Assembly (NCBI RefSeq): GCF_000152265.2 | Contig: NC_021592.1 | Coordinates: 1,488,001 to 1,552,000 of the forward strand | Reading direction: 5' to 3' | From: Ferroplasma acidarmanus Fer1 | GTDB lineage: Archaea; Thermoplasmatota; Thermoplasmata; Thermoplasmatales; Thermoplasmataceae | DNA: 64,000 nucleotides | In this document: positions 1-8,388 of the stretch, piece after piece | Layout: the number at the start of each line of letters is the position of its first letter | How positions within the stretch are numbered: the first letter of the stretch is position 1 | Translations under genes and position numbers: made by a program | The notes under the pieces: model-generated | What the model saw: only the letters and a program-made list of their open reading frames with translations | What the model was told of the DNA's origin: nothing | The model's database searches: none

Positions 1-426
1 CGGCGAGAATTCATTGTAATATTCAAAAGCCAAACTTGCAGCCAGTGGAAATGCGTTTACAATGGAAATAAATAAAAAATCAGAAAGAATCCTGTACCTC
101 TTCCTCTCCTTCGAGAATATGCCTGTGAAAATTCTAGCTTCCCTGGCATTTTTATGTTTTTTCCAGTAAATTAATGAAGAATATTTATATACCGCAAGGG
201 CTTGAAGCCAGTTAATGCATGAATCCGTATAGGATATTGGGCTATCTCCAGAAATATTTTTAATTGACCTTGCCATGCCCCTGTAGAAATGTAAAGGCAT
301 TATATGGCCTCTGATGCCCGCAATAAAAACAAGAAAATTTGATGAATTATGTTTCATTGTTCCTATAATAGATTTTTTGAAAATCGGTGAATTTTTACTG
401 TTGTTTTTATCTGGAGCAAAAAGCAT
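1..426 (-). CDS. Unknown protein, C-terminus outside the window
   Basis: A reading frame stays open from an ATG at 426 to the left edge of the window, giving 142 codons of an incomplete protein. It begins MLFAPDKNNS. A later in-frame ATG at 357 is possible. I do not recognise the family. The middle is basic (a KHKNAREAR stretch) and the last visible part is hydrophobic (ISIVNAFPLAASLAF), which could be the start of a membrane segment. The start at 426 is favoured because an AT-rich TATA-like stretch sits about 24 bases upstream (centre near 450) with no Shine-Dalgarno, the leaderless arrangement common in this window. It runs in the same direction as the hydratase/dehydrogenase gene whose stop lies 40 bases upstream. 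Confidence 0.5.
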   Translation of the reverse strand, partial: MLFAPDKNNSKNSPIFKKSIIGTMKHNSSNFLVFIAGIRGHIMPLHFYRGMARSIKNISGDSPISYTDSCINWLQALAVYKYSSLIYWKKHKNAREARIFTGIFSKERKRYRILSDFLFISIVNAFPLAASLAFEYYNEFSP

Positions 427-465
427 CAATCTATATCAAAAAATAAATATTTATTATTATGGTTA

Positions 466-2394
466 TTAATTCCCTTTGTAATCCGGTTTTCTTTTCTCAA
501 GGAATGCCTTAACGCCCTCTTTCATGTCGTTTCCTGCATATAGCATGCCCATTGAAAGTGCTTCTTCATCAAGATTAATTGTTGCTGTATTATATATAAG
601 GCGCTTGGCTACATAAACGGATGCAGGCGATATCTTCTCTGAAAGGTCTTTAGCAAGTTTCATTGTATTTTCTTCCAGCTCTTCTTTAAATAGTCTTGTA
701 ATTATTCCGTATTCATATGCCTTTTCACCGCTAATCCTCTCGCAGGTCAATATCATGTCCATTGCCCTGGAAATTCCTATAAGGTTTGGCAGCCTCTGGC
801 TTCCTCCGTATCCAGGTATAAGTCCAAGGGATGTCTCGGGGAATCCTATTACCGAATCCGGCAAAGACGTTCTTATGTCGCATGCAAGTGACAGTTCAAA
901 GCCACCTCCAAGGACATATCCACGCAGCTGTGCAATGAAAATCTTATTCATCCTGGTAATTCTGTCGAATATGCTTTCCCCTGTATTTGATATTTTCATA
1001 AACATATATGGATTGCTTATAAACTGTGACAGGTCTGCTCCTGCAGAGAACGCCCTTTCATTTCCTTTTATTACTACCACATTTACATCATTGGCTTCTT
1101 CTATGGCATCAAGTTGTTTGTCCAGTGCCTTCAGGAGCTCAAAGCTCATTAAATTATTTTTCCCATTTTTAATTGTGATCACACCAACCTTGCCATCTTT
1201 GCTATAATCAAGAATCCCTGATTTTTCTTCCTTTTTCACTTCAACAGGTTTTTTATTGAAAGACTCCTTCATTTTATGGGACTCTATAGTTTTTGATGGC
1301 TTAAAAACCTCTATTTTATACTGTTTGTAAAGGTTATTAAGTGTCTCAAGCACCTCATCGTTGCTCAATCCATTTGCCACGGTGATTGGCCCGAATGGCC
1401 TGTTTAGCCCGTATTTTACTCCAATTTCTATATCGTCAGGTACTGCAACCCCGTCTTCTATAAGCTTTGTAGCTTCGTTGATTTCCAGGGCAAACATATC
1501 CATAAGGCTAATTTTTTCGCTTTCGTTGGCATCCGGGATAATAGCTTTTCCATTTTCCCATTTGTATATGCCACTGCCTGTTTTAAGCCCGAGATGCTTT
1601 GCCTCTATGAAACTATCAAAGGCATGGCATTTTCCATAATCCGGAGACAGCTCTTTTCCATAATACTGGAGAGAATCAACAACTGTATCCAGGCCTACAT
1701 AGTCGAACAGCTGGTAGGGACCCATGGGCAGCCCCTGGGATTTAAAGTATTTGTCAATTGCCTCAGGGCGGTCTATTTTATTGCCATATGCATTGCAGAG
1801 TAATAGCATCTCGGGGGCAGATATTCTGTTGACAACAAATCCTGCTTCATCCTTAAGGACTTTTATGGGCTTTTTCCCTATTTTTCCAGCCAGTTCATAT
1901 ATCTCTTCAACGTATTCCATGGAAGTTTTATCTCCCTTTATTACCTCAACAAGCTTCATGAGTATCGGCGGATTAAAGAAATGCATTCCAACAAGCCTTT
2001 CAGGATTTTTTATTTCTTCTCCCATTTCAGTAATTCTAATATTTGATGTGTTGGAGGCAATTATTTTATCTGTATTCTCTGCTATCTCCTTCAGCACCTT
2101 GACTTTAATATTATAAATTTCAGGTACAACTTCTATTGACAGATCTACATTTTTTACTGCTTCTCCAATATTATTAAAAAATTTGATATTGTCCAGAGCT
2201 GCTTTTTTAGCTGCATCATTAATCTTCCCCGATGCAATGAGTTTGTCCAGACTGCCATTAATCCCCACTTTTGCCTTCTCTATAACTTCCGGGTAAAAAT
2301 CTTCCAGATTCACCTTATATCCATTTAATGCAAAGACTTCAGCTATGCTATGACCCATTACACCTGCGCCGATTACCGCTACCTGTTTAATCAT
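466..2394 (-). CDS. Fused 3-hydroxyacyl-CoA dehydrogenase / enoyl-CoA hydratase
   Basis: This 642-residue enzyme joins two beta-oxidation steps: hydration of trans-2-enoyl-CoA and NAD-dependent oxidation of the 3-hydroxyacyl-CoA. The N-terminal half has the Rossmann loop GAGVMG near residue 9 and the dehydrogenase pair His138 (GMHFFNPP) and Glu150, spaced 12 residues apart as in the family. From about residue 393 a crotonase fold follows, with Glu500 (GGGFEL) and Glu520 (FPETSLGLIPG), the two catalytic acids spaced 20 apart as in enoyl-CoA hydratases. The order dehydrogenase then hydratase is the reverse of bacterial FadB and is the arrangement seen in archaeal fusions. It is divergent from the ligase-thiolase-dehydrogenase operon, so all core beta-oxidation activities sit together. 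Chain-length preference cannot be read from sequence. Confidence 0.93.
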   Translation of the reverse strand: MIKQVAVIGAGVMGHSIAEVFALNGYKVNLEDFYPEVIEKAKVGINGSLDKLIASGKINDAAKKAALDNIKFFNNIGEAVKNVDLSIEVVPEIYNIKVKVLKEIAENTDKIIASNTSNIRITEMGEEIKNPERLVGMHFFNPPILMKLVEVIKGDKTSMEYVEEIYELAGKIGKKPIKVLKDEAGFVVNRISAPEMLLLCNAYGNKIDRPEAIDKYFKSQGLPMGPYQLFDYVGLDTVVDSLQYYGKELSPDYGKCHAFDSFIEAKHLGLKTGSGIYKWENGKAIIPDANESEKISLMDMFALEINEATKLIEDGVAVPDDIEIGVKYGLNRPFGPITVANGLSNDEVLETLNNLYKQYKIEVFKPSKTIESHKMKESFNKKPVEVKKEEKSGILDYSKDGKVGVITIKNGKNNLMSFELLKALDKQLDAIEEANDVNVVVIKGNERAFSAGADLSQFISNPYMFMKISNTGESIFDRITRMNKIFIAQLRGYVLGGGFELSLACDIRTSLPDSVIGFPETSLGLIPGYGGSQRLPNLIGISRAMDMILTCERISGEKAYEYGIITRLFKEELEENTMKLAKDLSEKISPASVYVAKRLIYNTATINLDEEALSMGMLYAGNDMKEGVKAFLEKRKPDYKGN

Positions 2395-2573
2395 GCTGAT
2401 ATATATTTTTTAACTTTAAATCCTTTTTCATTCAGAAATTATGTTTTGTAAAACACCATGTATGAGCTTAAAAAAATACTTAATAACATAGCGGGAACCG
2501 GTTATTAAATAAAATTCAATATTTATAAATATCCGGTTTTTCTACGCAGGACAATGTTAACGTTGTAATGATA

Positions 2574-2604
2574 AAGCTTATAAAACAATAAATTATCATA
2601 ACCT
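2574..2604 (+). promoter_or_regulatory. TATA element of the acyl-CoA ligase operon
   Basis: The sequence AGCTTATAAAAC (2576-2587) is centred about 24 bases before the ATG at 2605, and no Shine-Dalgarno precedes the ATG. This is the spacing expected for a leaderless archaeal transcript. The rest of the 210-base divergent spacer is AT-rich and contains the 8-bp palindrome AACCGGTT around 2500. Confidence 0.6.
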
Positions 2605-4182
2605 ATGGCTGATTTTAAGTTAACGATAAATAATCTTCTTGATAGTGCAGTTCGGGCAAATGGAGACCAGAAAATTATCTATAAGAATTTGCAGTTAACA
2701 TATAATTCATTTTACAAAAACGTCAAAAATTTTGCAGCCAATCTTGTAAAGATAGGCGTTAAACCCGGTGATAGGATAGCAGTAATTGATTACGACACTA
2801 TAAATTACATGTATTGCTATTACTCTATTCCAATGATTGGCGCAGTGATACATATGGTAAACATCAGATATCCTCCAGAAATACTGTATTATACCATAAA
2901 AAATTCAGAGGATACCTATATTGTAGTTAATTCAGATTTTATGCCACTGTTAATGCAATTTAAAAATATGTTTGAATTCATAAAGGGTTTTATTGTTTAC
3001 TCCGAGCACGGGCATGAAAATTATCAGCTCGACAATGTATATTATGCCGATGACCTTTTAAAAGACACAGATTATAATATCACACCTCCGGATGAGAATG
3101 ACATGGCTACACTATTTTATACATCAGGAACCACCGGGCTGCCGAAGGGAGTGTATTACAACCACAGGCAGCTTGTGCTTCACAGCATGGCTACTGCAGA
3201 AGGCCTATCAGATGATCCAATATTGCTTAATAAAACATCTATTCTTCTTCCCCTTGTTCCAATGTTCCATGTACATGCATGGGGCATGCCATACTTCGCC
3301 ATAATGAAAGGATTGAAATATGTGCTTCCCGGAAAATACGAATGGGACAGGATAGTGGAAACAATGGAAAAGGAGCATGTTACCAATTCCGCAATGGTTC
3401 CATCGATACTGTATCTGCTCCTGCAGGCAAAGAGGGGGCCGGAAGTGCTCGGCAAACTAAAGCTAAAATCAGTTATCGGTGGCGCAGCACTGAATGAAGG
3501 CTTAGCCAGATCTGCCGAGTCTATAGGCATGTCCCTTGTAACAGGATATGGGATGTCTGAAACCTGCCCTATCCTCACACTGGCCAGTTATACCAATGAT
3601 ATACTGCCATTAAGCGAGGAAATAAAGGAAAAATACCGCAGAAAAACCGGTGTACCTGTTCCTATGGTCAACCTGCGTGTTGTTTACCAGGGAAAAGATG
3701 TAGCAAAAGACGATACGGAAATAGGAGAAATAATAGTACAGGCACCATGGTTGACAGCAGGTTACCTGAAAGACCCGGAGAAAACTGCAAAGCTATGGAT
3801 CGACGGATGGCTGCATACAGGCGACCTGGCAACAATGGATAAATACGGATATATAAAAATTGTTGATAGGGAAAGCGATGCTGTAAAATCCGGTGGTGAA
3901 TTTATCCCGTCAATGGTTCTTGAGGACCTCATAAGCACCGTTCCCGGAGTAGGAGAGGTTGCCGTAACCAAAAAATCCGATGAAAAGTGGGGCGAAAGGC
4001 CAGTGGCTTTTATAAAAGGAACAGCAACCGTAGAAGCCATAAAAGAACACATGCAGCAATTCGTGGACACGGGGAGAATAGCCAAGTTCTGGCTTCCGGA
4101 TGACTATATATTTGTGGATGACTTTGAAAAGACAGGAACAGGAAAAATAAATAAGGTTGTACTTAGAAAAAAATTGGAGTGA
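2605..4182 (+). CDS. Acyl-CoA synthetase (AMP-forming), fatty acid type
   Basis: This 525-residue protein belongs to the ANL adenylate-forming superfamily and would activate a fatty acid to its CoA ester with ATP. The P-loop-like signature YTSGTTGLPKG lies near residues 172-182, the adenine-binding GYGMSE motif near 312, the WLHTGDLA motif near 410, and the C-terminal catalytic Lys in GTGKINK near 517. The length is near the medium/long-chain acyl-CoA ligase norm. It heads an operon with thiolase (6 bases downstream) and two acyl-CoA dehydrogenases, which supports a fatty acid substrate rather than an aromatic acid. The start is set by the leaderless promoter. Confidence 0.9.
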   Translation: MADFKLTINNLLDSAVRANGDQKIIYKNLQLTYNSFYKNVKNFAANLVKIGVKPGDRIAVIDYDTINYMYCYYSIPMIGAVIHMVNIRYPPEILYYTIKNSEDTYIVVNSDFMPLLMQFKNMFEFIKGFIVYSEHGHENYQLDNVYYADDLLKDTDYNITPPDENDMATLFYTSGTTGLPKGVYYNHRQLVLHSMATAEGLSDDPILLNKTSILLPLVPMFHVHAWGMPYFAIMKGLKYVLPGKYEWDRIVETMEKEHVTNSAMVPSILYLLLQAKRGPEVLGKLKLKSVIGGAALNEGLARSAESIGMSLVTGYGMSETCPILTLASYTNDILPLSEEIKEKYRRKTGVPVPMVNLRVVYQGKDVAKDDTEIGEIIVQAPWLTAGYLKDPEKTAKLWIDGWLHTGDLATMDKYGYIKIVDRESDAVKSGGEFIPSMVLEDLISTVPGVGEVAVTKKSDEKWGERPVAFIKGTATVEAIKEHMQQFVDTGRIAKFWLPDDYIFVDDFEKTGTGKINKVVLRKKLE

Positions 4183-4188
4183 GAGATA

Positions 4189-5364
4189 ATGGAAGATGTA
4201 TACATAGTTGATTATAGAAGAATACCCTTTTCCAGGGCACGTCCCAGGGACCCTGAAAAAGATGTTTATAATGATTTGAGAATGGATAAGATGCTGTCTG
4301 AATTGATCAGGCATTCTGTCAGTGAAACTAAGATAAACCCGGCTGAGATCGAGGATGTTATTACCGGATGTGCTTTCCAGGCAGGAGAAAACTGGACATA
4401 TGGTGGCAGGCACCCTGTACTTCTTGCAGATCTGCCGGTCTCAGTTCCTGCAATGTCCCTTGACAGGGCATGCTCATCTTCACTTAACGCTACAGGCATA
4501 GGGGCTCTGGAAATTATGGCAGGCAAAGCAGGCATAATAATTTCAGGTGGAATGGAGCATATGACACATGTGCCACTGGGCGTAGATAACCAGTTTATAA
4601 AGCCAAATATGGAGCTGATGGCCAACCCTAAATATTCAAAATTCAATATGAACGTATCATATAATATGGGATTGACCGCAGAAAAACTTGCCAAGCTAAG
4701 GAATATTTCCAGGGATGAAATGGATGAATACTCATACAATTCACACAAAAGGGCAGCAAAGGCTTATGAAGATGGTTTCATGAAAGGCGAAATAATGCCT
4801 GTTACCGTAAATGGAAATACAATAACTTCAGATCTGGGAATTAGAAAGGATACTACACTGGAACAGATTAAATCACTGAAGCCAGCATATTCAGAAGATG
4901 GAATAATAACGGCAGCGAATTCTTCTTCCCTGAATGACGGCGCATCCATGGTCATGTTAATGTCAGGGAAAAAGTTAAAGGAATACGGGCTAAAACCCAT
5001 GGCGAGGATAGTAGACTTTGCAGCAGCGGGTGTTGATCCCACAATAATGGGCGAAGGCCCGGTACCTGCTACAAAGAAGGTACTGGAAAGGAATAACCTG
5101 AAACCGGAAGATATAGATTACTGGGAAATTAACGAGGCATTTGCTGTTGTTGTTTTAAACGCAGTACATGCATTCAACCTTGACCTTAACCGTGTGAATA
5201 TTCATGGTGGTGGTTTATCTATAGGCCATCCATTGGGAGCAACAGGTGCCAGGATAGCCGGTACACTGGCGAGGACACTTGAGGACAAAAAAGGAGACCT
5301 CGGAATCGCTACATTATGTGTTGGCGGTGGGCAGGGCTATTCAATGCTATTGGAGCGTGTTTAA
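4189..5364 (+). CDS. Acetyl-CoA C-acyltransferase (thiolase)
   Basis: This 391-residue thiolase would perform the last step of beta-oxidation, cleaving 3-ketoacyl-CoA with CoA. The nucleophile is Cys95 (DRACSSSLNA), the general-base loop is GHPLGATGAR with His347, and the second cysteine is Cys377 in CVGGGQG, so the active site is complete. The ribosome site GGAGTGA overlaps the end of the upstream ligase and sets the ATG. The stop codon abuts the start of the first acyl-CoA dehydrogenase with no gap, implying cotranscription. Biosynthetic direction (acetoacetyl-CoA formation for isoprenoids) cannot be excluded, but archaeal mevalonate thiolases usually pair with a DUF35 protein and HMG-CoA synthase, absent here. 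Confidence 0.93.
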   Translation: MEDVYIVDYRRIPFSRARPRDPEKDVYNDLRMDKMLSELIRHSVSETKINPAEIEDVITGCAFQAGENWTYGGRHPVLLADLPVSVPAMSLDRACSSSLNATGIGALEIMAGKAGIIISGGMEHMTHVPLGVDNQFIKPNMELMANPKYSKFNMNVSYNMGLTAEKLAKLRNISRDEMDEYSYNSHKRAAKAYEDGFMKGEIMPVTVNGNTITSDLGIRKDTTLEQIKSLKPAYSEDGIITAANSSSLNDGASMVMLMSGKKLKEYGLKPMARIVDFAAAGVDPTIMGEGPVPATKKVLERNNLKPEDIDYWEINEAFAVVVLNAVHAFNLDLNRVNIHGGGLSIGHPLGATGARIAGTLARTLEDKKGDLGIATLCVGGGQGYSMLLERV

Positions 5365-6444
5365 ATGTTTGAAGAATATGATGAATACAGAAACAAAATC
5401 AGGGAATTTGCCCTGAAAGAATTTACAGAGGACGTGGCAGCAGATTATGATAGAAAGGAAGCATACCCTGATGAGCTCAGAAAGAAATCACTTTCACTTG
5501 GAATAGTTGATATGCAGAACCCCGCAAAGGTAATGATAGGAATTGAGGAGCTCTGCAGGGTTGATGCCGGGCTTGGGATAGCTCTTACCACACCATATTT
5601 CGGCAGCGAAGTTATAATGCTATTCGGGAACGATGCGCAGAAAGCCATACTTGAAGATGTTTACAAAGGAAAGTATATACTTGGTCTTGGTGTCACAGAA
5701 CCATCGGGCGGAAGTGATGTGGCTGGATTGAAAACCACAGCAAAGAAACAGGGCAATAAGTATATATTGAATGGTTCAAAGATGTTCATTACAAATGGTT
5801 CAATAGCTGATTACCTGGTAGTATTGGCAAGAACTTCTGAAGATTCAAACCCCCACCATGGTTTGAGTACATTTCTTGTGAATACAAAATTGAAAGGTTT
5901 CAAGGCAAACAAACTTGTTGACAAACTGGGAGTCAGGGCTACAAATACCGCTGAGTTGCAATTTAACAATATTGAACTGAGTGAGGACGACCTTATAGGC
6001 GAGGAAGGAAAGGGTTTCTATTATATTATGATGTTTTTCAATATAAGCAGAATTTACGTGGCAGCACAGTCACTGGGAATAGCAAGAGGTGCATTTGATA
6101 AAATTAAGTCTTACATAAAGGAGAATAACATAAAGGACGAGGAATCAATGTTCAGGCTTTCCGATGTGGGCACAAGGATAGAAGCCACAAGGCAAATGAC
6201 ATACAATGCCGCTACATACCTGTTTGAATTCAAGCCAAAACCGGAATTGACCAGCATGGCAAAGGCTTATGGAAGTGAAACGGCAGTATATGCTGCAGAA
6301 TCTGCCATGGAAATACTTGGCGACCACTCTGCATATGAAGATGTCCAGAGAATATTCAGAAATGCCAAAATAATGGAGATCTGGGAAGGGACAAGTGAAA
6401 TAGAAAAACTGGTAATTGCAAGGTATATATTAAAAGGTGAATAA
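5365..6444 (+). CDS. Acyl-CoA dehydrogenase, catalytic type
   Basis: This 359-residue flavoprotein would oxidise acyl-CoA to trans-2-enoyl-CoA using FAD. The segment VTEPSGGSDVAG and the following FITNGSIAD loop are the family's FAD/substrate-binding signatures. The catalytic base is Glu341 in IWEGTSEIEK, at the position used by medium- and short-chain dehydrogenases. The start codon directly follows the thiolase stop. Together with the adjacent, degenerate paralogue it may form a two-subunit enzyme. The electron acceptor (ETF) is not encoded in this window. Confidence 0.93.
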   Translation: MFEEYDEYRNKIREFALKEFTEDVAADYDRKEAYPDELRKKSLSLGIVDMQNPAKVMIGIEELCRVDAGLGIALTTPYFGSEVIMLFGNDAQKAILEDVYKGKYILGLGVTEPSGGSDVAGLKTTAKKQGNKYILNGSKMFITNGSIADYLVVLARTSEDSNPHHGLSTFLVNTKLKGFKANKLVDKLGVRATNTAELQFNNIELSEDDLIGEEGKGFYYIMMFFNISRIYVAAQSLGIARGAFDKIKSYIKENNIKDEESMFRLSDVGTRIEATRQMTYNAATYLFEFKPKPELTSMAKAYGSETAVYAAESAMEILGDHSAYEDVQRIFRNAKIMEIWEGTSEIEKLVIARYILKGE

Positions 6445-6446
6445 AG

Positions 6447-7433
6447 ATGAAAGAGGAAAATAATATTCTAAAGGAAACCGTAGCAGAATTCTGTGAAAAA
6501 AATCTCGATGAAAAGAAGATCGAAAACGAAGGAATTAGCAAAGCAACAACAGAACTTCTGGCTTCCCAGGGTTTTCTTGGAGCTACAATTCCAGCAAAGT
6601 ATTCCGGTTCTGAACTGGATAATACGTCATATGAAATTATACTTGAAGAAATATCTAAATATTCACCTTCAGTAGCAATGAAAATTTTCATTTTAAATTC
6701 ACTGTATTATCCCTCTGTAAAAGGTACATCTGCTGAATCCACACTAACAGATGCAGCATCCGGAAAGCTGGATGTTGCTGTTGATGTTATAGGTAATGGA
6801 AGTGATCTGAAGGAAAATTCAGGGAAACTTTCTGGAACATTAAAAAGTATTCTCGGTACAGATGCTGAGAATATTATATTATTCAATGGAAAAACATCAA
6901 TGGTTTCAGGCAAGTTTAAATCAGCCGCTCGGGATTTCATGGGATTCCGAGGAATGAAATTCGGGGATGTAACACTGGATAATAGCATAACCATTCTTGA
7001 TCAGAAAAGCAGGAAGGATAAAATTATAGAGGAATCATATGGCCCATTGTCTGCAATTGCACTTGGAATGATATCCGGGGCACTTCAAAAAGCCATTGAT
7101 TACACATCTGTGAGAAAAGCCTTCGGCAACTATCTTAAGGATTTTGAACCTATTTCATTCAGGCTGTCGAGATTCAGATCCATAGAATCTGTTTTAAGAA
7201 GTGCCCTTTATGGTGGTGTAGACCCATATTATGCATTTAATCTGGCCATGGAATCCATGGTTGAAATTGCAAGATATTCTGTCAACACACATGGTGGGTA
7301 TGGATATTTCCAGGATTTTGGCGTTGAGAAGTTTTACAGGGATTCAATAGTAATGAAATCTATATTTTATGGAAATCAGGAATTGAAAAAACTTGCCGAA
7401 CACGTGTATTCTGAAAAAATAAATTTTGTTTAA
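6447..7433 (+). CDS. Acyl-CoA dehydrogenase-like protein lacking the catalytic Glu
   Basis: This 328-residue protein is shorter than its neighbour and clearly related at the C-terminus (NTHGGYGYFQDFGVEKFYRD matches the family's conserved end). At the catalytic position IFYGNQEL replaces IWEGTSEI, so Tyr308 stands where Glu341 is in the upstream enzyme. The middle beta domain is also divergent: the usual TEP..GSD and ITNG signatures are not visible. A ribosome site GGTGA ends the upstream gene and the gap is 2 bases, so the two are coexpressed. Known heterotetrameric dehydrogenases of steroid degradation pair one active and one inactive subunit, and that is the simplest reading here. The alternative is a decaying paralogue, but the frame is intact. 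Confidence 0.85.
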   Translation: MKEENNILKETVAEFCEKNLDEKKIENEGISKATTELLASQGFLGATIPAKYSGSELDNTSYEIILEEISKYSPSVAMKIFILNSLYYPSVKGTSAESTLTDAASGKLDVAVDVIGNGSDLKENSGKLSGTLKSILGTDAENIILFNGKTSMVSGKFKSAARDFMGFRGMKFGDVTLDNSITILDQKSRKDKIIEESYGPLSAIALGMISGALQKAIDYTSVRKAFGNYLKDFEPISFRLSRFRSIESVLRSALYGGVDPYYAFNLAMESMVEIARYSVNTHGGYGYFQDFGVEKFYRDSIVMKSIFYGNQELKKLAEHVYSEKINFV

Positions 7434-7911
7434 ATATATTATATTTTTTCATACAAGTTATTATTTTTATAGCGAATAATAAGCAATTGCCTGAAATTAA
7501 GTTCCTGATCTATTATTGAAATAATTTTTCTTTATTGCCTGCATTGTATTTAAATTAATCAGAAAATTATATGCCTGTAGGAGCAGGGGTAAAATAATCA
7601 TGCCACTTTTAAAGGTTTCCCCGGGGTCCCCGGTATAAAAAGTCTATAGTATGATAGGAGCGATTGCTGATAATCACATAAGGAAGTTTTGAACTGTCCA
7701 TTCCGTTTATTCCTGCTGAGATGAATTCCATCTATATGATAATTTCCATAAATCATTATGGGAATAATTATTAGAATAACAACCTTTGGTAGATAATTAA
7801 ATTAAAAAGTGTTTAAAATTATTGGAACACATTAGAAGCTAAAATTAGAGTATGTTTGTACAGTTCGACTATGAATACTCTATTCAACGAAGCTTCCAAT
7901 GTTATATTTAC
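7434..7911. other. Intergenic, no gene seen
   Basis: This 478-base spacer separates two converging transcription units. It is AT-rich apart from a short G+C block (CCCCGGGGTCCCCGG near 7620-7635), which is partly self-complementary. No convincing reading frame is present. A small frame on the plus strand running into kdpC is antisense to that gene and is not supported. Confidence 0.5.
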
Positions 7912-8388
7912 TTAACCTGTTGTTTTACAAACATTATTATAGATTTTATTGTATACGGCTATTTTGCTGTGGAACTCATCTATTATCTGGATATCCAGCT
8001 TCAATGCATTTACATAGGCTGTCCCGAAGAAGAATAGCGTGTGCCTTGTATTGTTGTGGATTAATCCATCCAGATAGGACAGAGATATATTTGTTGCATT
8101 GTGGATTACCTGTGCCTGGATAAGTGCGCTTGCCACAGTAATATCAGGGTCAACTCCAGAGGCTGAATTATTCCTCACATTGAACAGGTACTGTGAGTTA
8201 TTAGTGGATTGCCCTATTAGATATGAGCCCACAGTTGTATTGTCTAATTTAGCTAATTCACCGTTTGCCTGGTATGGGAAAACACCCTGACCTATCCCGG
8301 TGACAACAGCGGGATATAGTAAACCGCAAATCAGGACAAGGATAACTGCCATGCGCAGGCTGCTTGAAATCATTTTTTTTGTTTTCAT
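7912..8388 (-). CDS. kdpC: Potassium-transporting ATPase subunit C
   Basis: This 158-residue subunit stabilises the KdpFABC complex and assists coupling between the ATPase and the K+ channel-like subunit. It has one N-terminal membrane segment (about residues 12-32, rich in V, I and L) followed by an extracytoplasmic domain with the family's GSYLIGQ and SGVDPDIT motifs. The protein is somewhat shorter than the bacterial norm of about 190. The ATG is preceded by a near-perfect AGGAGGTG ribosome site, and it overlaps the kdpB stop by 4 bases, implying translational coupling. It is the last gene of the operon. Confidence 0.95.
   Translation of the reverse strand: MKTKKMISSSLRMAVILVLICGLLYPAVVTGIGQGVFPYQANGELAKLDNTTVGSYLIGQSTNNSQYLFNVRNNSASGVDPDITVASALIQAQVIHNATNISLSYLDGLIHNNTRHTLFFFGTAYVNALKLDIQIIDEFHSKIAVYNKIYNNVCKTTG

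Noticed and set aside
755-1207. Plus-strand 150-codon frame opposite the hydratase/dehydrogenase gene
   Set aside because: Complementary to a well-supported enzyme; composition is that of an antisense frame and there is no promoter.
7615-7640. G+C-rich CCCCGGGGTCCCCGG block as a terminator or RNA
   Set aside because: Too short and without an adjacent T-run or a second stem; no function can be supported.
7852-8037. 61-codon plus-strand frame overlapping the kdpC end
   Set aside because: Mostly antisense to kdpC; Cys/Tyr-rich, no ribosome site or promoter.
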